The notes beneath the pieces were generated by a model, which had not been told where the DNA came from, ran no database searches, and saw nothing but the letters and a program-made list of their open reading frames with translations. Shown here one piece after another: positions 36,201 to 48,980 of a DNA stretch of 64,000 nucleotides. The stretch spans positions 3,658,001 to 3,722,000 of the forward strand of contig NC_134766.1 of the NCBI RefSeq assembly GCF_050436995.1, in the 5' to 3' direction. Both the position numbers and the translations under genes were made by a program. The stretch is from Anticarsia gemmatalis (Eukaryota > Arthropoda > Insecta > Lepidoptera > Erebidae). The stretch's first letter is position 1, and each line of letters begins with the position of its first letter.

Positions 36201-39200
36201 CCTGCGCCTGCAGCACGGCGCCGAGCTGCGCATCAACACCGACCCCGACGGTGAGACGCTACTTCTGATTGTTTGCACGTTCACCTATCCGGTCTCAAGA
36301 TAAAGCCCTTGGAAAGGCTTGCTCATTTTTTAAAACTTGAATGTAGTTTATTTCTCGTTTTGTCTTTCAATCTGATCATGCGCACGCTGTGACTTTCTAA
36401 ACAATATTGTCGTTTAAACAATAATATGACAGTGATATATAATGATATATCCATTGTAGATGCGAGCACGTCGAGAAGTCAACCGAACGCGGAGCTGCTG
36501 GCGGGTCTGAGCGGCATCGGGCACATCCTGAGCGCGGAGGAGGGCGCGTCCACGAGCAGCTCGGAGGCCGCCGCCGCCGCGCCGCGGGACAACTTCAAGT
36601 CGCCCAACACCGTGTGTCCCATGGACGGCAAGATCCCCCAGAACATCCCCACTCCCAACACGCAGGACCGCTGCGAGTTCCCCTTCGGCAGTATGACGCA
36701 AGCGAGGGTCATACATCGGAAGGAGAACACGCTAGGTGAGAAGCATATTAATCGATACGATAAGCTTTGTAGTTTCATCACTATTGGACATTAAAATTTG
36801 TAACTCAACATTTTGATGATGAATTTGTAATAGAAACAAATCTTAATAAATAGGGTTAGAAATGTGTAGATAAATACTTATTAGGACTGAATCAGTGAGC
36901 TAACCATAATATTTTATTATTTCAGGAATAGGCGGTCCAACCGGTAGCATAAGACCGGCGGCGGACGGTCCGTTCGCGCGGCCGTCGACGTCCGCTTTCT
37001 CGGGGCCTCCGCCCCCGTACCCGGTGGCGCCCCCGGCGTCGCCGGCCCCCGCCGCGCCCCCGCCGCAGCAGTCGCCGCCGCAGCCGACGTCGACCGTGGC
37101 GCTGCCCACCGTGGCGATGTCGTCGCCGCTGCTCGTCAACCTGCTGCAGAACGACGCGCCGGCGCCGCAGCCGAGGCCGAAACCGCCCCCGCACCCGGCG
37201 AAGCTCGATCGGTTGGAGGACGGCCAGGTGAGGCGATCGGTTTCCGAACGTTCCGTCCCTCGAATGCGACGATTCGCCGTTAGAAAAATAATTATTATTG
37301 TAAATAACGAACGCTAAAGTGCAATGGTGTCTCGCGACAGGTGGAGCTGGCGGTGGGTCGGGCGCACTTCGCGGACTACCGGTCGGCGCGCACGCCGGCG
37401 CCGGCGGGGTCGCGCTCGCCCGCTCCCCTGGCGGCGCCGGGCGGCGCGGGCCCGGGCGGTGCGGTGCCGGCGCGGGCGGCGGTGCGCGCGCCCGCCTTCG
37501 TGCGGCGCGGCGTGGCGCCGGCGCGCGGGCCTCCGTCGCCGGCGCCGTACCGCGTGCACATGTCGGCGGCGCCGCCGTCGCCCGCGCCGCCCTCCCCCGC
37601 GCCCGGCCGCTCCGTCGTCATGCAGTCGGGTACGTCATTTTCTATATTCTTTGTCTCGATTCGCCACCCCGAAAGAGTATTGCGATCCCTCAGATTCGAT
37701 CTTCCCCCGTTCGGTTGACTGACGTCGATCGTGTTCGTTTCCAGGCGGCTACTCTGCGGTGGCGTTTCCCCCGCCGCCGCCGCCGCCGTACCGGTCGCAG
37801 GTGCCGCGGGCGCGGGGCCCGCCGCCGCCGTCGCAGTCGGCGCCCCCCTCGTCCCCCGCGCCGCCGGCCCCGCACGCGCAGCACTCGCGCGTCACGCCGG
37901 AGGACCTCCAGGCGTTATTGCCTCCTCCTACCGCTTCTATGGACCAGAAGACGCAGTCGAGTTTCCAGGTGAGCGAAGCGTTGCATTGTGTTGTCGTTAC
38001 TGGCTTTGTATTAGGTTAATGTTTATGTGAAATCTAAACCTAGTGCGATTTAACAATTCTAAACATACATATTGCGATTGATCGCAGGAATTCCAGAGGT
38101 ATCAGCAGCAGTACATTGCCCGTCAGCGCGCGGCGTCCCGGGCCACGACGCAACCCGACTGGAACGAGCCGTACCGGGACTCGCTGGCGTTGCTCGACCT
38201 GCCCGACAGCGATCTCGAACACCTCATGCCCACGCTCGGGGATGACCTCAACCTCGATGATACCGCCTTCTCTGCGATATCAGGTAACACATTACTGCCA
38301 CTGACAGATTGGTCCCCTGAACCGCATAATTTCTTTTGAGAGTACTCGTTATAAGATCGAGAATATATTGATGTGTTTATTTCAGAATTGGATGCAAGCG
38401 CGAAACTGGACATGCTATTATCGGGGAACAACTCGACGCAAGCGACGCCAGACTCGCTACTGCAAGAGATCACTGGCGACCAGTACGTTAACAACAGCAA
38501 TACGTTTACGGAACCGCAAACGCCTCGCAACGACGTGCCTTCTAACCCTCCCAAATCGGAGCCCTATGAAAATTCCCCGCAGACTTTTATGCTCCCTCCC
38601 CCCGTCCCCCACCAGTCCACCTCCAAGACGTACGGCGCCACGCCCAACCACTCGGGCGCGGCGCCGCTGGCCTTCAAGGCGGCGGGCGCGGCGCCCAGCC
38701 ACGCCATGCCGCCGCCGCTCAAGCTGCCCGTGCGCGCCGCCAGCTCCGTGGCCACGGCCACCGTGGGCTCGCAGGCCAGCGCGCACGAGATCGAGGAGCA
38801 GAGCAAGCAGTACCTCATCAAGACGCTCATGCGCGACGACGACGTGCCGCCGCCCAAGGAGGAGAAGAAGGCGGAGGAGCTCACGGTCGCGCAGTGCAAG
38901 ATCAGGGAGAGCGTCGAGGCCGCGCCCGAAATGTTCGGCATCGCCAAGACCACGACGGACGACGACCCGCGCCGCCCCGACGACGAGCTGAGAAGGAACA
39001 AGCTCGCGAGAAAGGAGAGGGATGATAAATTAGCTCAGAAAGGCGGTAAGCCCCGCACCGTGGGCGCTAAAGAAAAACCCGCCACGCTCAAGGACAAGAT
39101 TGTCCGCGATGGGAAATCTACCAAAGTTGCCTTACCGCGCCCCACGCCCCCCAAGACCGTGGCGGCCGCAAAGCCCGTCGTGCCGGCCAAGCCGCAGGCA

Positions 39201-42200
39201 TCGCCCGCCGACGCGCCCAAGTCTCCCCAAACGGAAAAAGAATCGATAAAACTCAGGTTAAAGTTAGACAAAAACGAGCCTGTAGTTCAACCGGTCTACA
39301 AGGCCGACATCAGCTTTGTCAATCAACAGAAAGGCGAGAAAACGCCGGAAGGTGAACTCAGAGTCCCGCCGCTGCACATCAGTCTTCGAGGTCGAAACTC
39401 AGCTGTCATAAAGAACTCCAAAAAGGAGAAGAAAAAATTTGGTCCCGGGGACCTTCATACGAAGAAAATCAAGATCAGGAAATCTTCGGAGTCCGACGAC
39501 AAGTCTCACCGAAGGGACTCAGAGGAGTCGATAGCGTCTAAGTCGGGCGAAAGCACTGAAAACAAGACTGATGAAGAATATCTGAACCTCAAAGGCATAA
39601 AGCTTAACAACCATTACGAGGGGGACGCGATCAAGACAGAGATCACGGGCGACAACAACGTTGTGTACAGAATGAAGACGATATCGAAAAACGCTCACAT
39701 AGTCACCAAGTCTCACGACTACAACAAACTAAATAACAAAGTGCAAAGTATAGACTTGAAAATGAAAAAGAAGTTAAAACTACTCACTGAAAGTAGCAAA
39801 TCATCGGAAAAAGAGCGGGACAAAGAGTGGCGGAATGACACGCTCGACAAGGAAGGCAAATATGCGCAAAACGAAGGTTACAGAGAGACGCCCAACAACC
39901 ATGAAGTGAAAAAGAAGTTACCGACTCAAAAAGCGGACAATGGTGCGAAATGTGATAGTAAGCCCAGTGAGGGAAAAACAGTGCAATCGGACGTGGATAG
40001 TGCAAAATCCGGTGCTAGTGAGTTGGATAGTAGGTTGCTCAAGTGTCATAAGGACTTAGAGTGGACGCTGAGTGGTGAAACGCCAGACGCGAGTTACGAC
40101 CCGCGCTGCGCCGACGATGACAATAAGTTGAAAAGGACACTCGCCGAAAGTGCTATTACCTCACCCAACGGACTGATCACCTCTGATAAGAAGAGGAAAA
40201 CCAGTCACAGTTCCTGTACAGGTATGTATTTCCTTACTTAAATCATGCATTCAAAAGATAATTACATATTTAGATGCATCCATTCATCCTCACACATATC
40301 CATTCCTAAGAAATTTGGTTTTCAGGTAGACCAGCAGAGGAGCCGTCTTTCTATGCATTAGTTCAGTAAAACATAACATACAAAATATGAAGAAGAGTAC
40401 AGGATCATTCCAAAATTTGTATGGGGATATTTATAATTATATTTGGTTGTTTAATGAGTGAAGAGTGTCTGCACATATCGCCTGAAATGTATGGAAGATA
40501 TCATATTAGTTCTTGCAAAGTGTTCTACATCAATAGGGATGTTACCTAATTTTTAATTTTTTTGTCTGTGTGATTGTAAGAAAATATTTTATTGTTACAC
40601 AATTACGTAGATACATTGAGTTGAATAGGTGCATGACGTCACAGTGTTGTAATTTTTTTTGGAAAAAAAGATTGCCTTCCACTTTGGAACTTTCCTCAGT
40701 CCGATTTATAGAAAAAATACGTGTCAAATATTTTCCCATTTCGTGATTGATGGACGTATTAGAATTTCTAACTTTTAATCATGGAAACATCCCTATTATG
40801 TAACCAGATATGAATAACTTTAAAACTTTCTGCTTACAGAACCGCCGGGCTCGACGAATGTCGGGACTATACCGACTCGGGTAGAGTCGCCTCCTGCCTC
40901 GCCACGGCGGAAAGAACGGCCCAAAGACAAGTCTTATTGCAAACTGGTGGCTGAAAGAGCAGCCAGACCCGACGCCGATAAGTTCGGTAGTCGCTCACCA
41001 GCCTCACAAGCGCAGGGCGAAGACTCTGGCATAGAATCCATGGACGCTCTATCGGAGAAGTCGCCCAATCAAGCGAGCCAATCACCGCCCGGTCCGCAGC
41101 GTAAAGAGAGACTCGACATGCCCCGCTCCACCAGCCCCGCCTCAGTGCAGAGGATAATAGGCGTGATCGATCAACCTCCAGCCTCCGACGAGTTGCTGGA
41201 GAGGCTGTCGCTAGCGGGGAGCCAGCCGAGGTACGAGCCGGTACCGCCCGATATCGACGACCTCGGAGACATCGAAGCCGAGCTGGCGAAAATGCACGCC
41301 GACCACGTGAACGGGGACGACGCGCCGCGGCGCCCGCCCGACGAACCGTCGCCCAGTGCGGCGCGCGCTCCCACGCCCATCCTGCGCCACGACGACGAGC
41401 CCAAGCCCGCGCCCGGCCAGCCCGCCGAGCGCGCCGCCTCCGAGCCCGCGCAGCCCGACCCGCCGCGCTCGCCGCCGCCCGCGCCCGAACGCGCCGCCGC
41501 CGCCGAACCGCACCGCGACAAGCCCAAGCTCGACGACTTCGACCCGCCGCCCAGTCGGGTCTCGCCGCCGCTGTACACCTACTCCAACCAGGAGAAGTTG
41601 GGCCCTACCGAGCCCGACGTCAAAGAGGAGCGCTCGGCGGGGACGGAAAACGGTGACGCGACCGAACGGAACGAGATCGACGAGACGAAGCTCGAGCGGC
41701 TCCCTCTGAAGGCCGACTTCCCGGATAAGAGTTTGCTGGAGCAGCTTCTGATCGAGATTCCGACGCCCGACTATGGCGGCAAGCGGCCGGAATCGCCCTC
41801 GCCTTCTGCGCTAGAACGCGTGGCGCGCACCAGCGTGCGGACGCGTTCCAGCAGTAAGCTGAGCAGCCCGGCCGACGGCCCGCGGACGCCGCGCCTCAGT
41901 CCGGCGCTCGCCAAGCTCGAGCGCGCCGACTCGCCCGCCCTCCAGCCTCGCAACTGTCTACGAGGCGGCTCCGTCGACAAGACGAGCCCGCGCGCTCCCA
42001 ACGCGCCCGCGCCCGCCGCCACCCCGCGGCCCGCCGTCGCGCCCGTCAAACGACGACGGCGCGAGTCAGAGAGCTCGGGCGCTTCCACGCTCAGCTGCGA
42101 AGAGGGTACCTCGCCCGCCGGCCGCCCGAAGAAGAAGCCCCGACGGACGGACGGGCCTCGGCCCGCGGCGCCGACCGTGCCGCCCACCGCCGCTAAGCAG

Positions 42201-42593
42201 AGAAAAGACTCGGACAGCGATAGCGACGAGCCGCTAATCTGTAAGGTTCGCGGCAAAGCGGGTAAAGGCGTGCGAGGACCCGGAAGGACACCCGCGAAAG
42301 GCGCCGAGGGCGTCGGGACGCGCCGCTCCGTTCGACACGGGACGGTCCCGCCCGGACCGGGACCGGCCGCGCCGCCGCCGCCAGGCCCCGAACCGGCGCC
42401 GCCGACCGCCGCCGCTACGCCCGTTCGCAGGAAAACTAGAAGCGCCGGTGAGTCCCACGAAGCGATCGCTTCGAAATAATACCTAGCGTCGTATGTAACT
42501 CGGTCGGTACTAAAGTGCGTCTCGTCCACAGTCGGCGAGGGCCCCGGCGGAGGAGCGGCGGGCGCGGGCGCGCGGCGGCGCGAGGCCAAGTGA
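33291..42593 (+). CDS. NCOA6: Nuclear receptor coactivator 6 homologue
   Basis: Ten coding exons (33291-33476, 36055-36250, 36460-36735, 36926-37227, 37341-37629, 37745-37968, 38088-38283, 38386-40221, 40840-42447, 42532-42593) sum to 1,724 codons plus stop with consistent phases. Residues ~20-125 form the conserved NCOA6 N-terminal region, with [15 protein letters not shown] and [14 protein letters not shown] as diagnostic strings. [10 protein letters not shown] near residue 290 is the conserved LXXLL receptor-binding box. Extra LXXLL motifs are LQALL (~470), LDMLL (~565) and LEQLL (~1468). The rest is low-complexity and Pro/Ala/Ser-rich, then basic and Ser-rich with nuclear-localisation-like clusters (KRRRRE, KKKPRR) and a short basic C-terminus. 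NCOA6 is a subunit of the MLL3/4 (fly Trr) H3K4 methyltransferase coactivator complex in the nucleus. Exons are GC-rich, unlike the introns. Confidence 0.92.
33746..33761 (-). promoter_or_regulatory. CTCF-like binding site in NCOA6 intron
   Basis: Read on the minus strand: AACTAGATGGCGCTAC, matching the YAGRTGGCGC core known for insect CTCF. Position and orientation only; occupancy is unknown. Confidence 0.4.
40326..40369 (+). other. Possible alternative terminal exon of NCOA6
   Basis: After the exon ending at 40221 a good acceptor (TTTTCAG) at 40325 opens a phase-compatible frame of 14 codons ([14 protein letters not shown]) ending at TAA 40367-40369. Splicing here would truncate the protein after about 1,182 residues and lose the LEQLL motif and the basic C-terminal region. 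The main form skips it to the acceptor at 40839. No polyadenylation signal close by was clear, so usage is doubtful. Confidence 0.3.
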
Positions 42594-45500
42594 CGGCGGC
42601 GGCGCGCGGAGCCGCGGCCCGCGCCCCGCGCCGCGTCGCCCCCGTCGCCAGCGCGCGGCCCCGCCCCGCCCCGCGCCGCGCCGCTGCTGCTGACGCTGGA
42701 CTGACCCCGCGACCCGCCCCCCGGGAGGTAACGCGAGCGGTCGCCGCGCGCCGTAGACCGCTCCCGCCGTTCGGTCGCCGCCGCGGCCCGACGGGCGGGT
42801 GCCGAGGACGCCGGACGAAAAGCTGCCACGGATCGCCGAGCGCGGAGCTCGCGGTCGACGGTGGTCGTTCTCGCGCCTCGGCCGAAGTCGAAACGGAGCT
42901 CTATCGGTGTAGGTCACGCTATATTTAAAATTGTAAAATATTTGAGCGAGTTGAAATTCATGAAAGTGTTCATTGATTTGCGATCGGTAATAGTTCTTTA
43001 CGAATCTCAATTTATTAGATGCAGTTGTGAATTAACATCTGAGTGTGGGGACTAGAGACGTTGCGATACTGACGTTTGAGACATACTATGTTGATATTTT
43101 AACGAAAAGTTACATGAAATTGTGTGTTTGTGTATTTATTGAATCGGACTTGTCGCCGACTTAGTGTTTTTAGAGCTCGACGACCGACGACGATGTGGCT
43201 TGTGCGCCTTTCATCGTTTCTGTGTGGAAACAAAACTTTACTGGTTTTAAATTTATTCTTTAGCAAATTATTGTGGCATGCATAGCATGCTGGAAACACC
43301 AAATTTTATTGATTTACAACCGCGTGGTCGTCGCTTGTTAAGCTCTACTGAGCTCGTCGGAAATAATATAATATGGATTTAGTTTAGAACTTAATTTAGA
43401 ATAACTTTCTTTGGTTGATGAATTGAATATTCATGCGATATTGCCGATAAGACAGATTTAGAATTTTGTTTATATCGGGTTGCATGTGTACGTTGACAAT
43501 TTATTGTACGATACACTATATAATGTTTGAAAACCAATCTTCCATAAACTTCTGACTACTGGATTACATTGTTACGTAGAAGGAATTGACTTGAACTGGT
43601 TTCAGAAATCAGTTGAGTCTTTCAATAAGTAGATTAAGTTGACTCAAAGTCCACAATCGAATTTTATTAAAAACAACCATGAAACCTGTTCTAAAATGAG
43701 TTCTTTCTAAATTCATCCTAATTAATCTATTGATATTCAACTATCGATAACTAGACGTTCAATCGATTTCGCCGGATCCAATCAAATACTGACAGTTATA
43801 CTGTTAGTATATTTATTTTTAGTGAACAAATGTTACCATTCACTATAAACACTCGAGTTTTTGTTCTTTTAAGTGTAAGTTAATTTCTATCGAGTAATTT
43901 TAAGAGTGTTTGTCTTTAAGTGTGAGAGCTGACACACTAGTTTTAATACTCCAATTAGTTGATTTTCTTTTCAATCAGGCCTTGTAGGAGATACTATAGT
44001 AACCAGGTATTGGGGGTAGGTTGAAGGATCTACTAATTATAGTGTTAAAAGTAGGGTAGTCTAGGAAAACTTGAAATGTTGCCACTTTGCGCAATCGGCG
44101 CCGTGGAGAGCCTTAGTTTACTAGTGAATAGATGTGTATCATTATTGTACAAAATGCATTCGACATATAGGCACATTGTTATAATAGTATAAATACCCGA
44201 GAGATATAAAGAGAATGAAATAAATGCATAAAGTTAAATATTTTCATACGTTTTTGCACGTAACTTCGTGACGTCGATTCGGTGACGTGAACGCAGCGTT
44301 GTAGTTTTAAAATGTTTTGGGGCGGGAGGCCAACATATTTTATTTGTAATATATTAAAAATCGACCACAATTATATCGATGTTCAGCAGATACGTGACGC
44401 TGAATGAATAATATGAAATGGTTCAACTCAAAGATGATGTCCTCCCGCACAAAACGCTGGCCGCTATTACGATGTAACGTTAGCGTTTTTATATTTAAGA
44501 GAATTCACGACCAATAATTGTAATTAAATGTGGAACTTGATAATTTCTTAGTGAATGAGATAATAATTGCGACTGAATGTTTTAACAGTTTGTCTGTTCG
44601 GGCTTCCAGTAAAACTAAAATTTTATTTTGACGCCCCGTTTATTTAGTTTTCCATCCATTTTTCTACTGTCGTTCCCACCATCGATTGAACTTATTTATT
44701 ACCTAACGTTTTTACACCAAATCTATAGACAATGAACCAGTGAAACTTAGCTTCTTAATTTGCACTGTACATAACGTTTATCAAATGAATTTAGTTTTCT
44801 AATATAGACGCTAGTGTTTTTTATCACAATTATTAAATAATATATGATCACCTCGATATAGGAACGCAGTGTCCGGAAATTTATCGAATTAATGTTCATC
44901 ATCTTCACTAAACAATTGGTTGTTACAAAATTGAACCTTGCAATATGAAATTAGCTAACTAAAACAATTTTATAATGATACTTAATGAAAGAAATGGTGG
45001 ACATGAGGACACGGGGTGGCCTACAGATATATATTTAAATAAGGATAACGGTGTTTCAGAATGAACACGAATCTGTAGGCGTCTGAAGTCCTTATAGACT
45101 TGTTTTGTTCCTGTGTATAGGGATATCAACTCAAAGCAATAATTTTGGATGTGACGTTTTATTTAAAAGCACATTTTAGACAGCTTTACACTATTAGCTT
45201 AGATTGCCGTTACATTACTGTTTTTGTCATAATTTCCTCCCAAACTATTGGTTCGTTCGTCCCCTCTCCCCTTAATGATAATGTTCAATGTTGTTTAGTC
45301 GAACAGTGATAGTGCTACAAAACAATACACACCTGTGTATAGTACGTACGTAGAATATAATGAGAAAATATTTTAATAATTAGTAATGAATTTATTGCCT
45401 GGATAAATTGTGCCCTATAACTGTGTGCCGTGGTAATGTGTCTGTTAATGAAAATATTAGTGTTAGAGCGAGACGCGGCTAGTCTGAGCGGTGGACGGCG

Positions 45501-46530
45501 GGATACTGTTTTGTAAACGCGTTTGTTTTTTCTTAAATTAAATTATTAATTACAAAGATCGGTCCGGCCGATGTACAATCTCTTGTAAATTTTTATGTAT
45601 AGATGGGGATATTAATATATGTTACGTTTTAAGTACTTGTTTTTCTTTAAAAATATCATTATTTACTTTGGGGAGTAGCGTTGTATATAGATGGCGTCGA
45701 ATAGCGATTCGTTCCTCCCACGGACCGACTCCTGTAGACATGCAAAAGCCTTATACTGTAATATAAAAGTATGACTTGCAAGCTTGTACCATATAATTAT
45801 AGTGAATGAACTCTCAACTAGCTGTGTATATTGGGTGTATAGTTATCATTTTAGTTTATTTTGTTTTGTTTTTATTTTCGACTAATGATAGTAATTTATG
45901 CCGATAAATAAATATCTATATTGTACGTTTATATATCTACAATGAAGAAAGAGAAATACAAATAGTTTTTAATAACACTTATAAATATAGCATATAGGGG
46001 TTACACCACACGAGAGTAGGTTATAGTTTTGTTTACATTCTATTGAACTTGTAAATAGATTGCAGAAATAGTAAAATGATGAAAGAATTGATACAATAAA
46101 AGTTAACTTTATGTTATTTGTAATATTTTTTCTAGTACGTGTTGATGGCTGCGGCAAGCGCGCGTGCCGCGCGTGAATCAATTTAGGACAATGATAAAGA
46201 ATGCCTGTAATTATTTTTTGTTGCTGGCAATTTTATGAAGTTCACTTTTTTATTGTGCATTATTTTCTCTGTAAGTTGCTTTCACTGTCGTTTCTAGATT
46301 ATTTTTAAAAATCATATAATTATTATATTGCTAAAAGTACGATGAGTCATGCTGATTATCATCATATTATTATGAATGAAGAAATTATATTGATAAAAGT
46401 ACGATTGAGTCATGCTGATTTATCATCATATTATTACGAATGAAGAAATAAGGAATATTATTGTTCTGCTATTATTAAATTTGTAAAGTTAGTTTATTAA
46501 TAAATGAATAAAAAATACTCTTGGTTTTAA
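42594..46530 (+). other. Probable long 3' UTR of NCOA6
   Basis: About 340 bases after the stop are extremely GC-rich, then composition falls to AT-rich. No other gene is seen before the COX6C promoter. AATAAA words are at about 45904-45909 and at 46507-46512; the latter may be the distal polyadenylation signal. The minus-strand open frames over the GC-rich part are antisense shadows. Confidence 0.5.
46322..46447. repeat. Tandem duplication of a 62-bp unit
   Basis: Copies 46322-46383 and 46384-46447 share ATTATATTG, TAAAAGTACGA, GAGTCATGCTGATT, ATCATCATATTATTA and GAATGAAGAA. The second has two single-base insertions and a few substitutions. It falls at the end of the presumed NCOA6 3' UTR. 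Confidence 0.85.
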
Positions 46531-47679
46531 TTATAAACAACCTTTTTGTTTAAGCTGGTAAGTATACAGGTAAAGAGACTATATAAGACCTACTGAATTA
46601 CTTAACAAATATATATACTTATTACAATAATAATTGTTGAATCTGAGTCTACATTCATGAAAAAGTACGAGAATCACGAAAAGTAGAATGGAGGGCACTT
46701 GTACAATAAAAATACAAAGAACTTGAGTAAAGAAAACAATGCGATATTTCTACATTAAAGTAAGAAATATAAGTATTTGTACCGGAATATATCGCTCTAG
46801 CTCGCTGAATAAAATATCTAATTCAATCAACTGAATATTATATTTCTGATGTACCTACACGAGAAATATTTACTTTATTTACATGTTTTATGGAGAAATT
46901 AGTAACCTGAAAAGGCTAACGAGTAATAATATAAATAGACATTATACTAGTGCATAGTAATTTGATTTTAATAAATTCCTCCAGATAACGTGCATTGAGA
47001 AAACGTTTTTTATTAAATCACCCGTTTATTTTTGTTCTCCGGTGGTAACAATATTCAAGTAATAAAAAAATATTAAATATATTATCAAAGGAACTTACCC
47101 TTGTTGCCTTTCAAGGAATCGGATTAAATTTAGAAATAAGGTCTTTAGAGCTATTTTAAAACACCAACTTGCGCTTAATATTATAATCTAAGTAAATAAT
47201 ATCAATTAGAATTGTTCGTTAATGCTATCATTACAAATAAGTACGTAAAGATTATAAGATAGAGTTTGGCTCAGTTTGAATTTCCCGCTTGTTTAGTTTT
47301 TTTTAAGAAACGTTTTTAAATTACAACCTGCATGTTACGTACATACAAATTAAATATTAAAATATATTAGAATTTTGTGTTAGAAAACTAAATCGGATAA
47401 TTTACTCAGTAAACACAATGCAAGGAAACAATTTTGACAAGGTTACTGTAATATTTACTAAACCATCAGTAAGCAATTTCACCAAAAAATTTATCACTAT
47501 TCACTATTTAGCCATTATGATATCTTAAAATATGCCATATTTTGTTTTATATATTTATAAAAATAAATAAATCGAAATTTTTCGTCAAAATATATTGTTA
47601 CTATAATAAACGGACGACGTGAAACGAAACGTTGATTAGAGTTGTACAAAGAAAACATATTGACCTACTTAAAATGTGC

Positions 47680-47826
47680 CGTGATTGGTCAATTTCTTAT
47701 GCTGTGGCCAATAGAAATCAATAACTGCTTATAATTTTTGGTGTGATTTGTTGTAGAAAACAGTCTGAATTTGCACTTGGTGTTCAGGTGTGTTCGTGAA
47801 ATTTTCACAAAACTACACAAATAAAA
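47680..47826 (+). promoter_or_regulatory. COX6C promoter and non-coding first exon
   Basis: GATTGG at 47682-47687 and CCAAT at 47708-47712 form an inverted NF-Y-type pair about 40-80 bases upstream of a likely transcription start. A short exon ends at a donor AAAA|GTGAGTA (exon end 47826). The next acceptor, TTTGTATCAG, is immediately before the COX6C ATG at 48981. Confidence 0.5.
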
Positions 47827-48980
47827 GTGAGTATTTTAGTATAAATCTCATTATTCTTCTTATTTCTTCTGGGGAATTAATTTTCTGATGTGTTTTCTTT
47901 ACTTTTACTGGCATTACTTTGATATCGAAGTGATTTGCGTGTTATGTAAGAAGGTTGTCAATAGAACATCATTGCTCACGAGTTTGATAAAACACGACAA
48001 TTTTATCAGCTTAAAGAGGTATTGAATGTCTCTTTCATAAAAAAATACAATTATATCTTCCCAGTCCCGTTTTGTACTCTTCTCTGGCCGGTAATTAAAA
48101 GTAAAATATAGGAAATACTGACAAACGTCAAAGTACCTAAGCATTCAATTTTGGAATAATCCAATTGATTTTCTGCCTCTTGATTCTTCTTTTGAAATTT
48201 ACTTAAAACATAGGAACATCGTAACAAATTCGTAAAATGCTCGCAATTTTTCATTTAAAATGTTGATAAAAGATAAAGAAATGATTTATTGTACATACTT
48301 CCTCATTCCCTATATATTAGAGAAGTTTAAAACTCCTAGTACTGACAACATAATGTTAGTTAATAATATATTATCATCGAAGTAAAAAGAGCTTGACCAC
48401 CATTCTTTTTTCATATTTCTTTTTCCTAGGGTGGGGTTATGTTGTATATCCTTATCAGCTAACCTTAATGTTGCTCAGCCGAGTAAAAACCAACTTTTCA
48501 ACCAAGGGGATAACAGTCCCCTTAGTTTCCTATTAAAACAATAGGTAGGAAACTACAAAATCTATGGAATTGGATGGACATACTAAAATTGTTATTGCTA
48601 TGCATAAGTTAATGTTTTGTCCTAACCTATACTGTCCCTGTATCTAGTAATAGTAATGTAGAAGTACTAAGTTACTATTGTCTATATCAACTACATAATA
48701 TAATATATAATGTTGTTGGGGAAAGTCTACCTCAAACACTTCCATAAGTTTTGATCTTTAGCTATTTCCTGCATACTATTCAGACAGACCTAAGCCTACC
48801 ACTAAATCTTATTTCCTCTCTGAGATTCATCACTATTCTCGCACTAACTTAGGCTCGCTCTTTCTAATGAACATTGGAAAAATGTCTGAAATTTATAAAA
48901 ATTGAATCATTCTTAAACTACTGAATGTACCACTGTATGTAATATACCATGTCTATAATAACATATTTTATTTGTATCAG

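Noticed and set aside
37319..37972. Alternative plus-strand frame of 217 codons across NCOA6 exons and an intron
   Set aside because: The Arg/Ala/Gly-rich composition is a frame-shifted reading of GC-rich exons. The phase-consistent chain uses another frame.
41771..42829. Minus-strand open frame of 352 codons over the NCOA6 3' coding region
   Set aside because: It is antisense to a well-supported exon, its composition simply mirrors the GC-rich sense codons, and it crosses the sense splice sites and the stop with no motif of its own.
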